Shown here: positions 26,250 through 35,300 of the stretch, in pieces
Numbering within the stretch: the stretch's first letter is position 1
Layout of the letters: every line of letters starts with the position of its first letter
Source of the DNA: Clostridiales bacterium
GTDB lineage: Bacteria; Bacillota; Clostridia; Christensenellales; Aristaeellaceae
Reading direction: 5' to 3'
DNA length: 64,000 nt
Assembly: GCA_015056085.1 (NCBI GenBank)
Contig: SVHA01000001.1
Span: 1-64,000 of the forward strand
Notes under the pieces: generated by a model
What the model was told of the DNA's origin: nothing
What the model saw: only the letters and a program-made list of their open reading frames with translations
Databases searched by the model: none
Position numbers and translations under genes: made by a program

Positions 26250-26873
26250 TTACTCGGCGTAAATATCCGCCACATACATGGCAAAGGCGTTGGCGCCGGT
26301 CTCACCGTTCATCACAGCGGAAATGTACTCCACCATCAGGTCGCAGACATACATACAGGTGAAGGCAAATTCGGAAATGTTTACCTTGTCCTGATCGGTC
26401 AGCGCGGCGCCGTTCATCGGCAGGCAGACCTCGTAGCACATATCGCCGGATTCTTCCAGCAAATAGAGTTTGCCCCAGAACAGGTCGCCATTGACGTAGT
26501 TGAAGAGTTTAATCATCTCATCGAACACGGCGGGGTCTGCCACTTCATCGTAGTAGGTGGTCAGCAGCAGGGAATCCTCGTAGCAGTCGGAGTACAGGTA
26601 CATATCGCCCAGCCGACTGTCCGTCAGTTCCATCACGGTGACGAGGCAGGAATCCTCATAGCCTTCCATGGGCGTGTAGGGGATTTCTTCCTTGTCGTAG
26701 ATGGTCTTTACGGCGCTCATCAGACCCGTAATGCTTTCTTCGGGGCTGGTGGTGTTCTGGTTGAGCAGGTTGTTGAGCACATCGCCGATGGCGCCGCCGA
26801 CGTCAATGGCGGAAGCGCAGGAAACGGAGAGAACCATCACGAGGGCCAGGAGAAGAGAAACGATCTTACGCAT
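26250..26873 (-). CDS. Secreted or lipid-anchored protein of unknown function
   Basis: 207 aa. The signal peptide IVSLLLALVMVLSVSCASA could be cleaved after ASA, or act as a lipoprotein signal at SVSC. The mature part is acidic, helical, with several Tyr/Asp repeats and no recognised motif. ATG 26873 has AAAGGAGG upstream. Monocistronic. Confidence 0.75.
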   Translation of the reverse strand: MRKIVSLLLALVMVLSVSCASAIDVGGAIGDVLNNLLNQNTTSPEESITGLMSAVKTIYDKEEIPYTPMEGYEDSCLVTVMELTDSRLGDMYLYSDCYEDSLLLTTYYDEVADPAVFDEMIKLFNYVNGDLFWGKLYLLEESGDMCYEVCLPMNGAALTDQDKVNISEFAFTCMYVCDLMVEYISAVMNGETGANAFAMYVADIYAE

Positions 26874-26952
26874 GGGGAATCCTCCTTTAGTATCAAGTGG
26901 TATAGTTGGGAAAACCGGGGTTATCCTAACGCACAGAGGAGGTCGGGAAGCG

Positions 26953-27675
26953 TTGTTGACAACCTTTGTGCGGTCAGTTCTGCTGTATGTTTTTGCTGTT
27001 CTGGCCATGCGTCTGATGGGCAAGCGGCAGATTGGCCAGATGCAGCCCTATGAACTGGTGGTGGTCATGATGATCGCCGAACTGGTTACGATGCCCATGG
27101 CCGGCGCACAGGTGCCTATGCTGGACGGCATTCTGCCGGTGGCGGCGCTGATCATCTGCCACGGGCTGATCGATGCGGCGTGTATGCGCCTGCCAAAATT
27201 CCGCTCGCTGATGTGCGGACAGCCCGCCATTCTTGTCAGAAACGGCGTCATCTGCGAAAAGCAGCTCCGCAAGCACTCCGTCCATCTCAATGACTTGATG
27301 GAAGCCATGCGTGTCGGCGGGGTGATGGACCCCAAGGATGTGGGTGCGGCCATTCTGGAAACGGGTGGTCAGGTGACGGTGTTTCCCTCGGCCCAGGCAA
27401 GAACGGTTACCATGAAGGATATGCATCTGCCGGCAGGGGAGGAACCGCTGCCTCTGCCGCTGGTGATGGACGGCCGGGTGCATCATCAGAATCTGCAAAG
27501 GGGCGGCGTCACGGCGGCGCAACTGCAGAAAGGCCTGTCCCTCGCGGGGGTGGAGGACGCCTCCCAGGTGCTGCTGGCCACCCTTGGCGGGGACGGCGTG
27601 ATGCACCTGCAAAGGAAGGGCGACGAGCAAACCCGCCGGATTCACCTGATGGACGAAAAACAGGCGGTGTGGTAA
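26953..27675 (+). CDS. DUF421 (YetF-like) membrane protein
   Basis: About 240 aa. An N-terminal pair or trio of membrane helices contains the family signature LYVFAVLAMRLMGKRQIGQMQPYELVVVMMIAELVTMPM, then a soluble C-terminal domain (GQPAILVRNGVICEKQLRKH). The likely start is TTG 26953 after GAGGAGGT at 26935-26942; no ATG is well placed. It overlaps the next gene as TAATG. YetF/YrbG proteins are linked to spore and envelope functions, but no exact activity is known. Confidence 0.85.
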   Translation: MLTTFVRSVLLYVFAVLAMRLMGKRQIGQMQPYELVVVMMIAELVTMPMAGAQVPMLDGILPVAALIICHGLIDAACMRLPKFRSLMCGQPAILVRNGVICEKQLRKHSVHLNDLMEAMRVGGVMDPKDVGAAILETGGQVTVFPSAQARTVTMKDMHLPAGEEPLPLPLVMDGRVHHQNLQRGGVTAAQLQKGLSLAGVEDASQVLLATLGGDGVMHLQRKGDEQTRRIHLMDEKQAVW

Positions 27676-28058
27676 TGAAAACGAATCTTGCGGCGGCTTT
27701 CTTCCTTCTTTTGGTGATTTTGCTCACTGGCGCCCTGCTGGAAAACAAAACCCGGGAAGTTTCCCAGCAGTATGTGTCCGCAGCGGAGGAAATCCTCGCC
27801 CTGTCCCGGGAAGGTCAGTGGCAGCGGGCGGGGGAGGCGGCCTCTGCTTACAGTCAGGCATGGGAAGATACTATGGGCTGGATGCAGCTGGTGCTGAATC
27901 ACTCCGAAGGCGACGACGTCACCATGGCCCTGGCAGAAATCGAAGCAGCCGTCAGCCTGTCAGACATTCACGAAGTGACGCTGCAATGTGCCCGTTTGCG
28001 GCAGCACGCATTGCATCTGCACCACAGGGACGCTTTTACCTTGGGGAATGTGCTGTGA
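27675..28058 (+). CDS. DUF4363 family protein
   Basis: 127 aa. An N-terminal membrane helix (about 5-22, LAAAFFLLLVILLTGALL) is followed by an all-helical region with QQYVSAAEEILALSREGQWQRAGEAASAYSQAWE, as in DUF4363. The pairing with a DUF421 gene is a common Clostridial arrangement. ATG shares its A with the upstream stop. Function unknown. Confidence 0.8.
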   Translation: MKTNLAAAFFLLLVILLTGALLENKTREVSQQYVSAAEEILALSREGQWQRAGEAASAYSQAWEDTMGWMQLVLNHSEGDDVTMALAEIEAAVSLSDIHEVTLQCARLRQHALHLHHRDAFTLGNVL

Positions 28059-28059
28059 A

Positions 28060-28962
28060 TCAGTCGCTGGTCAGGGTGATCTGATGAATCTGCGGTCGGC
28101 AGAAAAGCCGCATGGGCAAAATGGACGTTCCCACGCCCCGGGACACCAGAATGTGGGCGCGGTTGATCTGCTGCCAGCCTTGCGTATACCGGCTGTCGGT
28201 GTGGGTGAAATCGAGAATCTGCCCCAGCAGGGCGATTTGCCCGCCATGGGTGTGGCCCATCAGCACCAGATCAAACCACTGACCGTTGCCATTCATGTCG
28301 GTGCAGATGAGGGACTCTGTCATGGCGTTGGGGTTGTGGGTAAGGTAGATCACAAAGTCGTCCCGGCGGGTCTTTGCCGCCACGCCGGGGATGTCCGGGT
28401 GACCATTCTGATATTCATCAATGCCCGCCAGATAAATGGTGTTTTGTCCGATGCGCAGGGGTGCGACCTCATTGACAAGAGGCGTCACGCCTGCGCTTTT
28501 CATGGCTGCGATCAGCAGCGTCAGGTTTGTTTCCGGCTCCACCCGGTCATGGTTGCCCATGACGGCGTACACGCCGTAGCGGGCGTTGAATGTGGGCAGA
28601 TTCTGGAAAAAGGCGATGGCGGAAGTGCTGTCTGTGGCATAATCGCCGCCCAGCAGCACGATGTCGGCATACAGGCTGTTTACCCGGCTGACGAGGGAAT
28701 CCACCCGGTGCTGGGAGAAAAACGGCCCGGCGTGAATATCCGACAGATACACAATGCGCAGCTGGCCGATGTCATCCGGCAAATCCTCGCACACGAGGCT
28801 GATCACCTCGGTTTCCAGCATCAGCGGCTCCACAAAGGGATAGGCGCAGATAAGCACTGCCAGCAGAATCAGCAGGCACCGCTTGAAGACCCGGCTGCGG
28901 CTTTTCACCGGGCCGGGGCGGGTATGCCGTCCCACATAGGTCTGTTCGTGATATCGGGACAT
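28060..28962 (-). CDS. Membrane-anchored metallophosphoesterase
   Basis: 300 aa. One N-terminal helix (about 28-46) is followed by the calcineurin-like motifs YLSDIHAG, LLGGDYA, VMGNHDR, and the C-terminal LMGHTHGGQI. This is the YkuE/YpbG-type family; B. subtilis YkuE is a wall-associated phosphoesterase. ATG 28962 follows GGAGGT. It starts 18 nt after the AEC transporter gene. Confidence 0.92.
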   Translation of the reverse strand: MSRYHEQTYVGRHTRPGPVKSRSRVFKRCLLILLAVLICAYPFVEPLMLETEVISLVCEDLPDDIGQLRIVYLSDIHAGPFFSQHRVDSLVSRVNSLYADIVLLGGDYATDSTSAIAFFQNLPTFNARYGVYAVMGNHDRVEPETNLTLLIAAMKSAGVTPLVNEVAPLRIGQNTIYLAGIDEYQNGHPDIPGVAAKTRRDDFVIYLTHNPNAMTESLICTDMNGNGQWFDLVLMGHTHGGQIALLGQILDFTHTDSRYTQGWQQINRAHILVSRGVGTSILPMRLFCRPQIHQITLTSD

Positions 28963-28980
28963 GAGACCTCCATCAGGCAA

Positions 28981-29874
28981 TTACACAAAGAGCAGCATCA
29001 GCGGGATGGTGCCCAGGGACAGGGCGGTGGACAATGCGATGGCCCGGGAGGCCAGCGCCGTATCCGAATGGAAGACCTCGCTCTGCATGGCCACCATGGT
29101 GGCAAAGGGCATGGCAGTGCACAGATACAGGGACTTTACCACCATATCCGGCAGACCAAAGAGCCGCAGAATCAGCAGCACGCACAGCGGGAACACCACC
29201 AGGCGCAGCAGGCACGTCAGCAGCACCTGGCGATCTTTGAGGTGCTCCCGGCTCAGGCCCGTCAGCCGTGCGCCGATGACGAACATCGCCAGGGGCGTGG
29301 TGGTGCCACCGATGCTGTTCAGGGCATTGTTGACAAACCCCGGCAGACGCCAACCTGTGAGGAACAGGATGATACCGAACACCACGGCAATCAGAGAGGG
29401 GTTGGTCACAAGGCGCTTGGGGTCCATGGCCTTGCGCCCTGCAAAATAGTATGCGCCCAGCGTCCAGGACATGAAATTGAAGGAGGTGACGAACATCACC
29501 GCATAGATGACTGCGCCGGGGCCAAAAGCGGCCTCAATGACGGGATAGCCCATAAAGCCGCAGTTGCTGCCCATCAGGCACACGGAGAGAATGGACTTGC
29601 GCTTTTCCGGCTGCTTTGCAAAAATCTTCCGGGCGATGGTGCCTGTGATGAGCATGATGACGCAGGAAAGCACCAGCACCCACACCAGGTCGATGAGCAG
29701 GGAAGGGTCCTTTTCATCCTGCATCCGGGCGATGATCAGCGCCGGCTGGGCAAAGGACAGCACCAGTGTGCTCAATGCAGAGATGGCCCGGTCGTCCATC
29801 ATCCGCTTTTTGGCGGCAAACAGGCCGATCATCATCAGCACAAAGAGGGTCAATACCTGGGGAACTACGGACAT
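28981..29874 (-). CDS. AEC (auxin efflux carrier) family transporter
   Basis: 297 aa with about ten membrane helices. The segments QPALIIARMQ, GSNCGFMGYPVIEAAFG and the C-terminal MPFATMVAMQSEVF mark the AEC family of organic-acid or malate-like permeases. The substrate is unknown. It precedes the phosphoesterase gene. Confidence 0.88.
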   Translation of the reverse strand: MSVVPQVLTLFVLMMIGLFAAKKRMMDDRAISALSTLVLSFAQPALIIARMQDEKDPSLLIDLVWVLVLSCVIMLITGTIARKIFAKQPEKRKSILSVCLMGSNCGFMGYPVIEAAFGPGAVIYAVMFVTSFNFMSWTLGAYYFAGRKAMDPKRLVTNPSLIAVVFGIILFLTGWRLPGFVNNALNSIGGTTTPLAMFVIGARLTGLSREHLKDRQVLLTCLLRLVVFPLCVLLILRLFGLPDMVVKSLYLCTAMPFATMVAMQSEVFHSDTALASRAIALSTALSLGTIPLMLLFV

Positions 29875-29929
29875 AAAGGCCTCCGAAGAAAGGCGGATGC
29901 AGTCAAAGAGGCATATTCCGCCGGAATGG

Positions 29930-29959
29930 TTGACTTTTCAGACGCATTCATTGTACACT
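29930..29959 (+). promoter_or_regulatory. Promoter of the flavin reductase-like gene
   Basis: TTGACT (29930-29935), 18-nt spacer, TACACT (29954-29959), 36 nt before the ATG. Confidence 0.6.
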
Positions 29960-29995
29960 ATTTCTGTCAAAACCACAAGGAACGGAGAGGGAAAT

Positions 29996-30601
29996 ATGAA
30001 AAATTACCGCACCTTTGACCCCTGCAATCTGCTCAGCCCCCTGCCGGTGGTGATGGTTTCCTGTGCTGAAAAAGAAGGCGCCTCGCCCAATATCATCACC
30101 TGCGCCTGGGCGGGAACGGTCAACTCCGACCCGCCGATGGTCTATGTCAGCGTGCGCCGGGAGCGGTATTCCCATGGCCTGATTTCTGCCTCCGGGGAGT
30201 ACGTTATCAATCTGGTGGATGAAAATCTGTGCAAGGCAACGGACTATTGCGGCGTAAAATCCGGGCGGGACGTGAACAAGTTTGATGCCTGCGCCCTGCG
30301 CCCCATGCCCGCCAAAGAAATGACCTGCACCCCCGCCATCGCAGGCGCTCCGGCGTATCTGTCCTGCAAGGTCAAGCAGGTGATTCCCCTGGGCAGCCAT
30401 GATATGTTCCTGGCGCAGGTGGTGGGCGTGGAAGTCCGGGACGACCTGTTTGGCGAAAACGGCAGCCTCCGCCTGGACAAAGCCGGGCTGATCGCCTACA
30501 ACCACGGCGTGTATCAGCGCACGGCGGACGTGCTGGGCTTCTTTGGCTATTCCGTCGCCCGGGAAGACGTGCTCAAGCGCCGCATGGAGCAGTACAAGTA
30601 A
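29996..30601 (+). CDS. Flavin reductase-like FMN-binding protein
   Basis: 201 aa. The split-barrel flavin reductase domain is seen in SPNIITCAWAGTVNSDPPMVYVSVRRERYSHGLI, with EYVINLV and the C-terminal HMFL-type strand. Such proteins bind FMN and act as NAD(P)H-flavin reductases or with unknown acceptors. ATG 29996 with GGAGAGGG upstream. Monocistronic. Confidence 0.9.
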   Translation: MKNYRTFDPCNLLSPLPVVMVSCAEKEGASPNIITCAWAGTVNSDPPMVYVSVRRERYSHGLISASGEYVINLVDENLCKATDYCGVKSGRDVNKFDACALRPMPAKEMTCTPAIAGAPAYLSCKVKQVIPLGSHDMFLAQVVGVEVRDDLFGENGSLRLDKAGLIAYNHGVYQRTADVLGFFGYSVAREDVLKRRMEQYK

Positions 30602-30636
30602 ACCTGATTCCTTCAATTGAAACGAATGAAACGAAA

Positions 30637-30668
30637 ACTGCCGTCGGACATTTCCGGAGGCAGTCTGT
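30637..30668. terminator. Terminator between convergent flavin reductase and GNAT genes
   Basis: ACTGCC (30637-30642) / GGCAGT (30659-30664) with an inner CCG/CGG pair, followed by CTGTTTTG. Confidence 0.6.
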
Positions 30669-30680
30669 TTTGTTGGGGGA

Positions 30681-31289
30681 TTATCGGATGATGGCGTACA
30701 CGTCCACGTCGATGTACCGCCCCTTGTTGAAGATTTTCTGACGCATCCGGCCTTCGTAGGCCATGCCGCACTTGCGCATCACATGGCCGCTGGCGGGATT
30801 GGCGGCGTCATGGAGCGCCTCGATGCGGTGGATGTGCAGCCGGTTCAGGGAAAAGTCGATCACCGCCTGCAGCGCTTCTGTCATCAGGCCCTGATTCCAT
30901 AAAGGGCGTGCCAGGCTATAGCCCACTTCGGCGCTGCTGTTTTCTTCAGAATAGCCCATGTAGCCGATGGTGCCCACCAGACGCCCTGTTTCCTTCAGGA
31001 CAATCCCCCAGGAGGACGGCTCTGCCTCCCTGTACTGGCGGAGGATATACCGCAGATAGGCACGGCTGTCCTCTGGTGAACGGTGGGCAGACCACAGCAC
31101 GTGGCGGGCCACTTCCGGGTCCCGGGAGTAGGCGAAGATGTCCGCGGCGTCCTTCATGGTCATGGGGCGGAGCATCAGCCGGGGCGTGTGCAGCACCGGC
31201 AGGCGGGCGAAGGCCTCCCTGGGGGAGAGGGATGCTGCATGAGGGAACAGCCACTCCTGCAGCTGCTTTTTCAGGGTCGGCTTATCCAT
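30681..31289 (-). CDS. GNAT acetyltransferase, RimJ/RimL type
   Basis: 202 aa. LHTPRLMLRPMTMKDAADIFAY opens the domain, motif A is AEVGYSLARPLWNQGLMTEALQAVIDF and motif B includes HRIEALHDAANPASGHVMRKCGM. This is the ribosomal-protein-type N-acetyltransferase group. ATG 31289 overlaps the upstream small gene by 8 nt. Confidence 0.88.
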   Translation of the reverse strand: MDKPTLKKQLQEWLFPHAASLSPREAFARLPVLHTPRLMLRPMTMKDAADIFAYSRDPEVARHVLWSAHRSPEDSRAYLRYILRQYREAEPSSWGIVLKETGRLVGTIGYMGYSEENSSAEVGYSLARPLWNQGLMTEALQAVIDFSLNRLHIHRIEALHDAANPASGHVMRKCGMAYEGRMRQKIFNKGRYIDVDVYAIIR

Positions 31290-31452
31290 GCAGGCCTCCG
31301 GCGGTCAGCGGGCTGCTTCCCGGCATAACGGGTGCAATCATGCCGTTCATCCTGCCGCCGAAAATCATCAGCGCCACACCGATCACGATCAGGGCGATCA
31401 GCACGATCATCAGCACGGCGAAGCCTCGGCTTTTGCGGGAAGTGGTTGTCAT
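31282..31452 (-). CDS. Small single-helix membrane protein
   Basis: 56 aa from ATG 31452 with AAAGGAG upstream. A basic start (TTTSRKSR) is followed by one membrane helix (about 9-29, AVLMIVLIALIVIGVALMIFG). It overlaps and is probably coupled to the GNAT gene. No family recognised. Confidence 0.6.
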   Translation of the reverse strand: MTTTSRKSRGFAVLMIVLIALIVIGVALMIFGGRMNGMIAPVMPGSSPLTAGGLHG

Positions 31453-31575
31453 AGCGGGCTCCTTTCGGCAAAACAAAGGGACGAAAAACCAGCGAAAATG
31501 CAGTGAATCAACAAAAATGAAATATTTTTGTGATATTTTTGGGAAGCAGGGAAGAAAAGCCTTTCCTGTTGCGTT

Positions 31576-32130
31576 TTATCCATGACGGCGATGATGGGCA
31601 GCCATCATGACGCCCAGTGCCGTCTTGCCATCCCGGAGGCTGCCCTGCATCACAAGCTCCACGGCTTGCGTAAGCGGCATTTTGAGGGTGGAGACGAATT
31701 CATCTTCATCGGGATGGGTCGCACCGGGCGTCAGCCCTGTGGCCAGATAGATGTGGATGCGCTCGTTGCAGAAGCCCGGCGTGGTTTCCAGGCAGGTCAG
31801 CTTCTCCCAGTGATCGGCCCGGAAGCCCGTTTCTTCTTCCAGTTCACGCTTTGCGCACAGGAAGGGATCCTCATCGGGGGAATCCAGTTTGCCGGCGGGA
31901 ATCTCCATGGTCACACGCCCCACAGCAATGCGGTGCTGCCTGACGAGGATGATGTTATCTTTCTCATCCAGCGCCACCACTGCCGAAGCGCCGGGATGAC
32001 AGGCGATCTCCCGCAGGGCGGTCTCGCCGTTGGGTAAAAGCACCTGCCAGTGTTCCAGCCGGATGATATGGCCGGGGAACACCACGCTGCCGTCCAGATA
32101 TTCTTCCGTCAGATGCGTGTCATCATGCAT
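31576..32130 (-). CDS. NUDIX hydrolase (ADP-ribose pyrophosphatase type)
   Basis: 184 aa. The Nudix box is GKLDSPDEDPFLCAKRELEEETGF, with one residue more than usual between Gly and the first Glu. The preceding IILVRQHRIAVGRVTMEIPA is the typical ADP-ribose pyrophosphatase lead-in. Expected to hydrolyse ADP-ribose or similar nucleoside diphosphate derivatives. ATG 32130 is preceded by AAGGAGCC. Confidence 0.9.
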   Translation of the reverse strand: MHDDTHLTEEYLDGSVVFPGHIIRLEHWQVLLPNGETALREIACHPGASAVVALDEKDNIILVRQHRIAVGRVTMEIPAGKLDSPDEDPFLCAKRELEEETGFRADHWEKLTCLETTPGFCNERIHIYLATGLTPGATHPDEDEFVSTLKMPLTQAVELVMQGSLRDGKTALGVMMAAHHRRHG

Positions 32131-32241
32131 GGAAATGGCTCCTTCCACTGGGAGTTGTTTAATGGGAAATTTCGACGCTGCCCGCCCTGATTCCTGCCCC
32201 GGGCGGGCTCACAAAAGGGAAATAATGCCTCCGCCGGTTCA

Positions 32242-32269
32242 TTGACATTATCAGCGGTTGCGTTATAAT
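32242..32269 (+). promoter_or_regulatory. Strong promoter of the repeat surface protein
   Basis: Consensus TTGACA (32242-32247), 16-nt spacer, consensus TATAAT (32264-32269), 40 nt before the ATG. Confidence 0.85.
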
Positions 32270-32308
32270 ATACTTACACAGTTGTCTTGACAAGGAGGGA
32301 ATCACGCC

Positions 32309-35300
32309 ATGCGATTCACTGGCGAAATTCATCTGCGCCGCCTGTTGGCGATCATGCTGTCCCTGGTGATGGGACTGTCGGGCTTTGCGCTGCCTGCTTT
32401 TGCTCAGGAAGCGGAAGACCCCATGACCATTGACGTCACCTGGACGGATGCATACGGTAATCCTGTTACGGTGCAGGCCGAGCCTGTGCCGGAATCTTTG
32501 CTGCAGGAATACTGGGTCACCGTGGACGCTCAGGCCTTCCTGTCCGGCCTGACGGTCAAGGCCGTGCATTCCGAGATGAACTACCGCTTTGTGCCGGATG
32601 AATTCACCCTCATCACTGAACTGGTGGATGCTCCCAGCGTGGACGGCCTGTCCTTCCTGACGCTGGAAGCCTGGCAGGATGGCAGCGAACTGCCTGTGAC
32701 CACCTACTATCTGTATGTGTCCTCGCTGCCCATGCCTGTGCCCACGCCCGTGCCCACGGAAGAGCCGACGCCCGAACCTACTGAGGTACCCACTGAAGTG
32801 CCGACTGAAGTTCCCACTGAGGTGCCGACTGAAGTCCCGACCGAAGTCCCCACCGAAGTGCCTCCCCAGCCGGTGGAGGTCCCGGTCTTCTATGTGGATG
32901 GCAACAATGTCACCCAGTACATGACCACCGTCATCTGTCAGCCCGGCAACACGGACATCTTCGCTGATTATTCCCTCGTTTCCGGCTATCAGCAGGCCCC
33001 TGGCACCGACAGCATGGTGACGGTCTATGTGGATGCCACCGGCGCCTATCCGAATCAGGTGGTCTTCCAGATGGAGCCCATTCCTGTGGTGACGGAGGCG
33101 CCCACGGAAGTGCCGACTGAAGTCCCCACCGAAGTGCCTCCCCAGCCGGTGGAGGTCCCGGTCTTCTATGTGGATGGCAACAATGTCACCCAGTACATGA
33201 CCACCGTCATCTGCCAGCCCGGCAACACGGACATCTTCGCTGATTATACTCTCGTCCCCGAATATCAGCAGGCCCCTGGCACCGACAGCATGGTGACGGT
33301 CTATGTGGACGCCACCGGCGCCTATCCGAATCAGGTGGTCTTCCAGATGGAGCCCATTCCTGTGGTGACGGAAGCACCCACGGAAGTTCCCACCGAAGTT
33401 CCGACTGAAGTCCCCACCGAGGCTCCCACGGAAGTGCCTGTGCAGCCTGTCGAAGTGCCTGTGTACTACTCCGACGCCAACAACATCGTGCTGTACATGG
33501 ATACCGTTGTCTGCCAGCCCGGCAACACGGACATCTTCGCTGATTATTCCCTCGTGCCTGAATATCAGCAGACCCCTGGCACCGACAGCATGGTGACGGT
33601 TTATGTGGACGCCACCGGCGCTTATCCGAATCAGGTGGTGTTCCAGATGGAGCCCATCCCTGTGGCAACGGAAGCGCCGACTGAGGCGCCTACCGAAGCG
33701 CCCACCGAAGTTCCCACCGAAGTTCCTGTCCAGCCCGTGGAAGTGCCGGTGTACTATTCCGACGCCAACAACATCGTGCTGTACATGGATACCGTTGTCT
33801 GCCAGCCCGGCGAAACGGTCATCACGGCTGATTATTCCCTCGTTTCCGGCTATCAGCAAGCCCCCGGCACGGACAGCATGGTGACGGTCTATGTGGACGC
33901 CACCGGCGCTTATCCGAATCAGGTGGTCTTCCAGATGGAGCCCATCCCTGTGGTGACGGAAGCGCCCACTGAAGTGCCGACGGAAGTTCCCACCGAAGTT
34001 CCCACCGAAGTTCCCACGGAAGTCCCCGTTCAGCCCGTGGAAGTGCCGGTGTACTATTCCGACGCCAACAACATCGTGCTGTACATGGATACCGTTGTCT
34101 GCCAGCCCGGCGAAACGGTCATCACGGCTGATTATTCCCTCGTTTCCGGCTATCAGCAAGCCCCCGGCACGGACAGCATGGTGACGGTCTATGTGGACGC
34201 CACCGGCGCTTATCCGAATCAGGTGGTCTTCCAGATGGAGCCCATCCCTGTGGCAACGGAAGCGCCGACTGATGTGCCCACCGAGGCTCCCACGGAAGTT
34301 CCTGTGGAGCCGGTGAACGTGACCATCAACTATGTGGATGAAGACGGTCAGGTGATCGCTTCCATCATCCGTGCCTGCGAGGGCGGCACGACCGACATCC
34401 GCGCCGATCTGAATCTGGTCAGCGGATACAACATCATCTCCGATGGCGTTGTCACCGTCACGGTGACGGCGGAAGGCGCTTCCCCCGAAGTGGTGGAATT
34501 CATCTGCCGCAAGATCGAAGTGCCCACTGAAGCTCCCACGGAAGCGCCTACCGAAACCCCGACAGAGGCGCCCACGGAGATTCCCGATCCCAAAATGGCG
34601 GAAGTCACCGTCATCTTCCAGACCACCGACGGCCGCCCGCTGGACACCCAGTATGTCACCTGCATCGAGGGCGAGCGGAACATGGTCTACGCCATCAGCA
34701 ACAAGGTGGACGGCCTGACGCTGCAGGGCCCCGACAAGGTCGAGATCACCGTCAACAGCCAGGGTCAGCCCAGCATGAATCCCGTTGTCTTCACCTATGC
34801 CGAAAAGGCCAAGGCGAAGGTGACCGTGGACGTCATCTACCGCACCGCTGACGGCAAGGTGATTCGCCAGACCTATCAGGAGTGCGAGGAAGGCAAGGAG
34901 AACACCGTCGAGCCCAGCGCTGAAGGTATCTCCGGATACTACTTCGTGGATCCCGCCCCGGTGAACGTGGTGGTGTCTTCCGACGGCACGGCCACGCCCG
35001 CCCAGGTGGAATTCATCCTCAAGGCGAAGGCAGTCGACACGCCCATTCCCCAGGGCGCGATGATTCAGCGCATGGGCCGCATCAATGATTCCCAGGTGGC
35101 CCTGCGCACGAAGCCCGAAATGAAGGAATCCACCCTCGTCAAGCGCCTGCCGGAAGGCACTGCGGTGTATATGCTCCGGGAGGAAATCAACAAGAAGGGT
35201 GAATCCTGGACCCGTGTGCTGATGGATGGCGAGCAGTACTTCATCATGACCAAGTATCTGGACCTGATGACGCCTGAAGAGAACGACCAGTACATCAGCC

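Noticed and set aside
32800-34600. Spaced repeats that could suggest a CRISPR array
   Set aside because: Units are 276-300 bp, in frame and coding; no short direct repeats with unique spacers and no cas genes.
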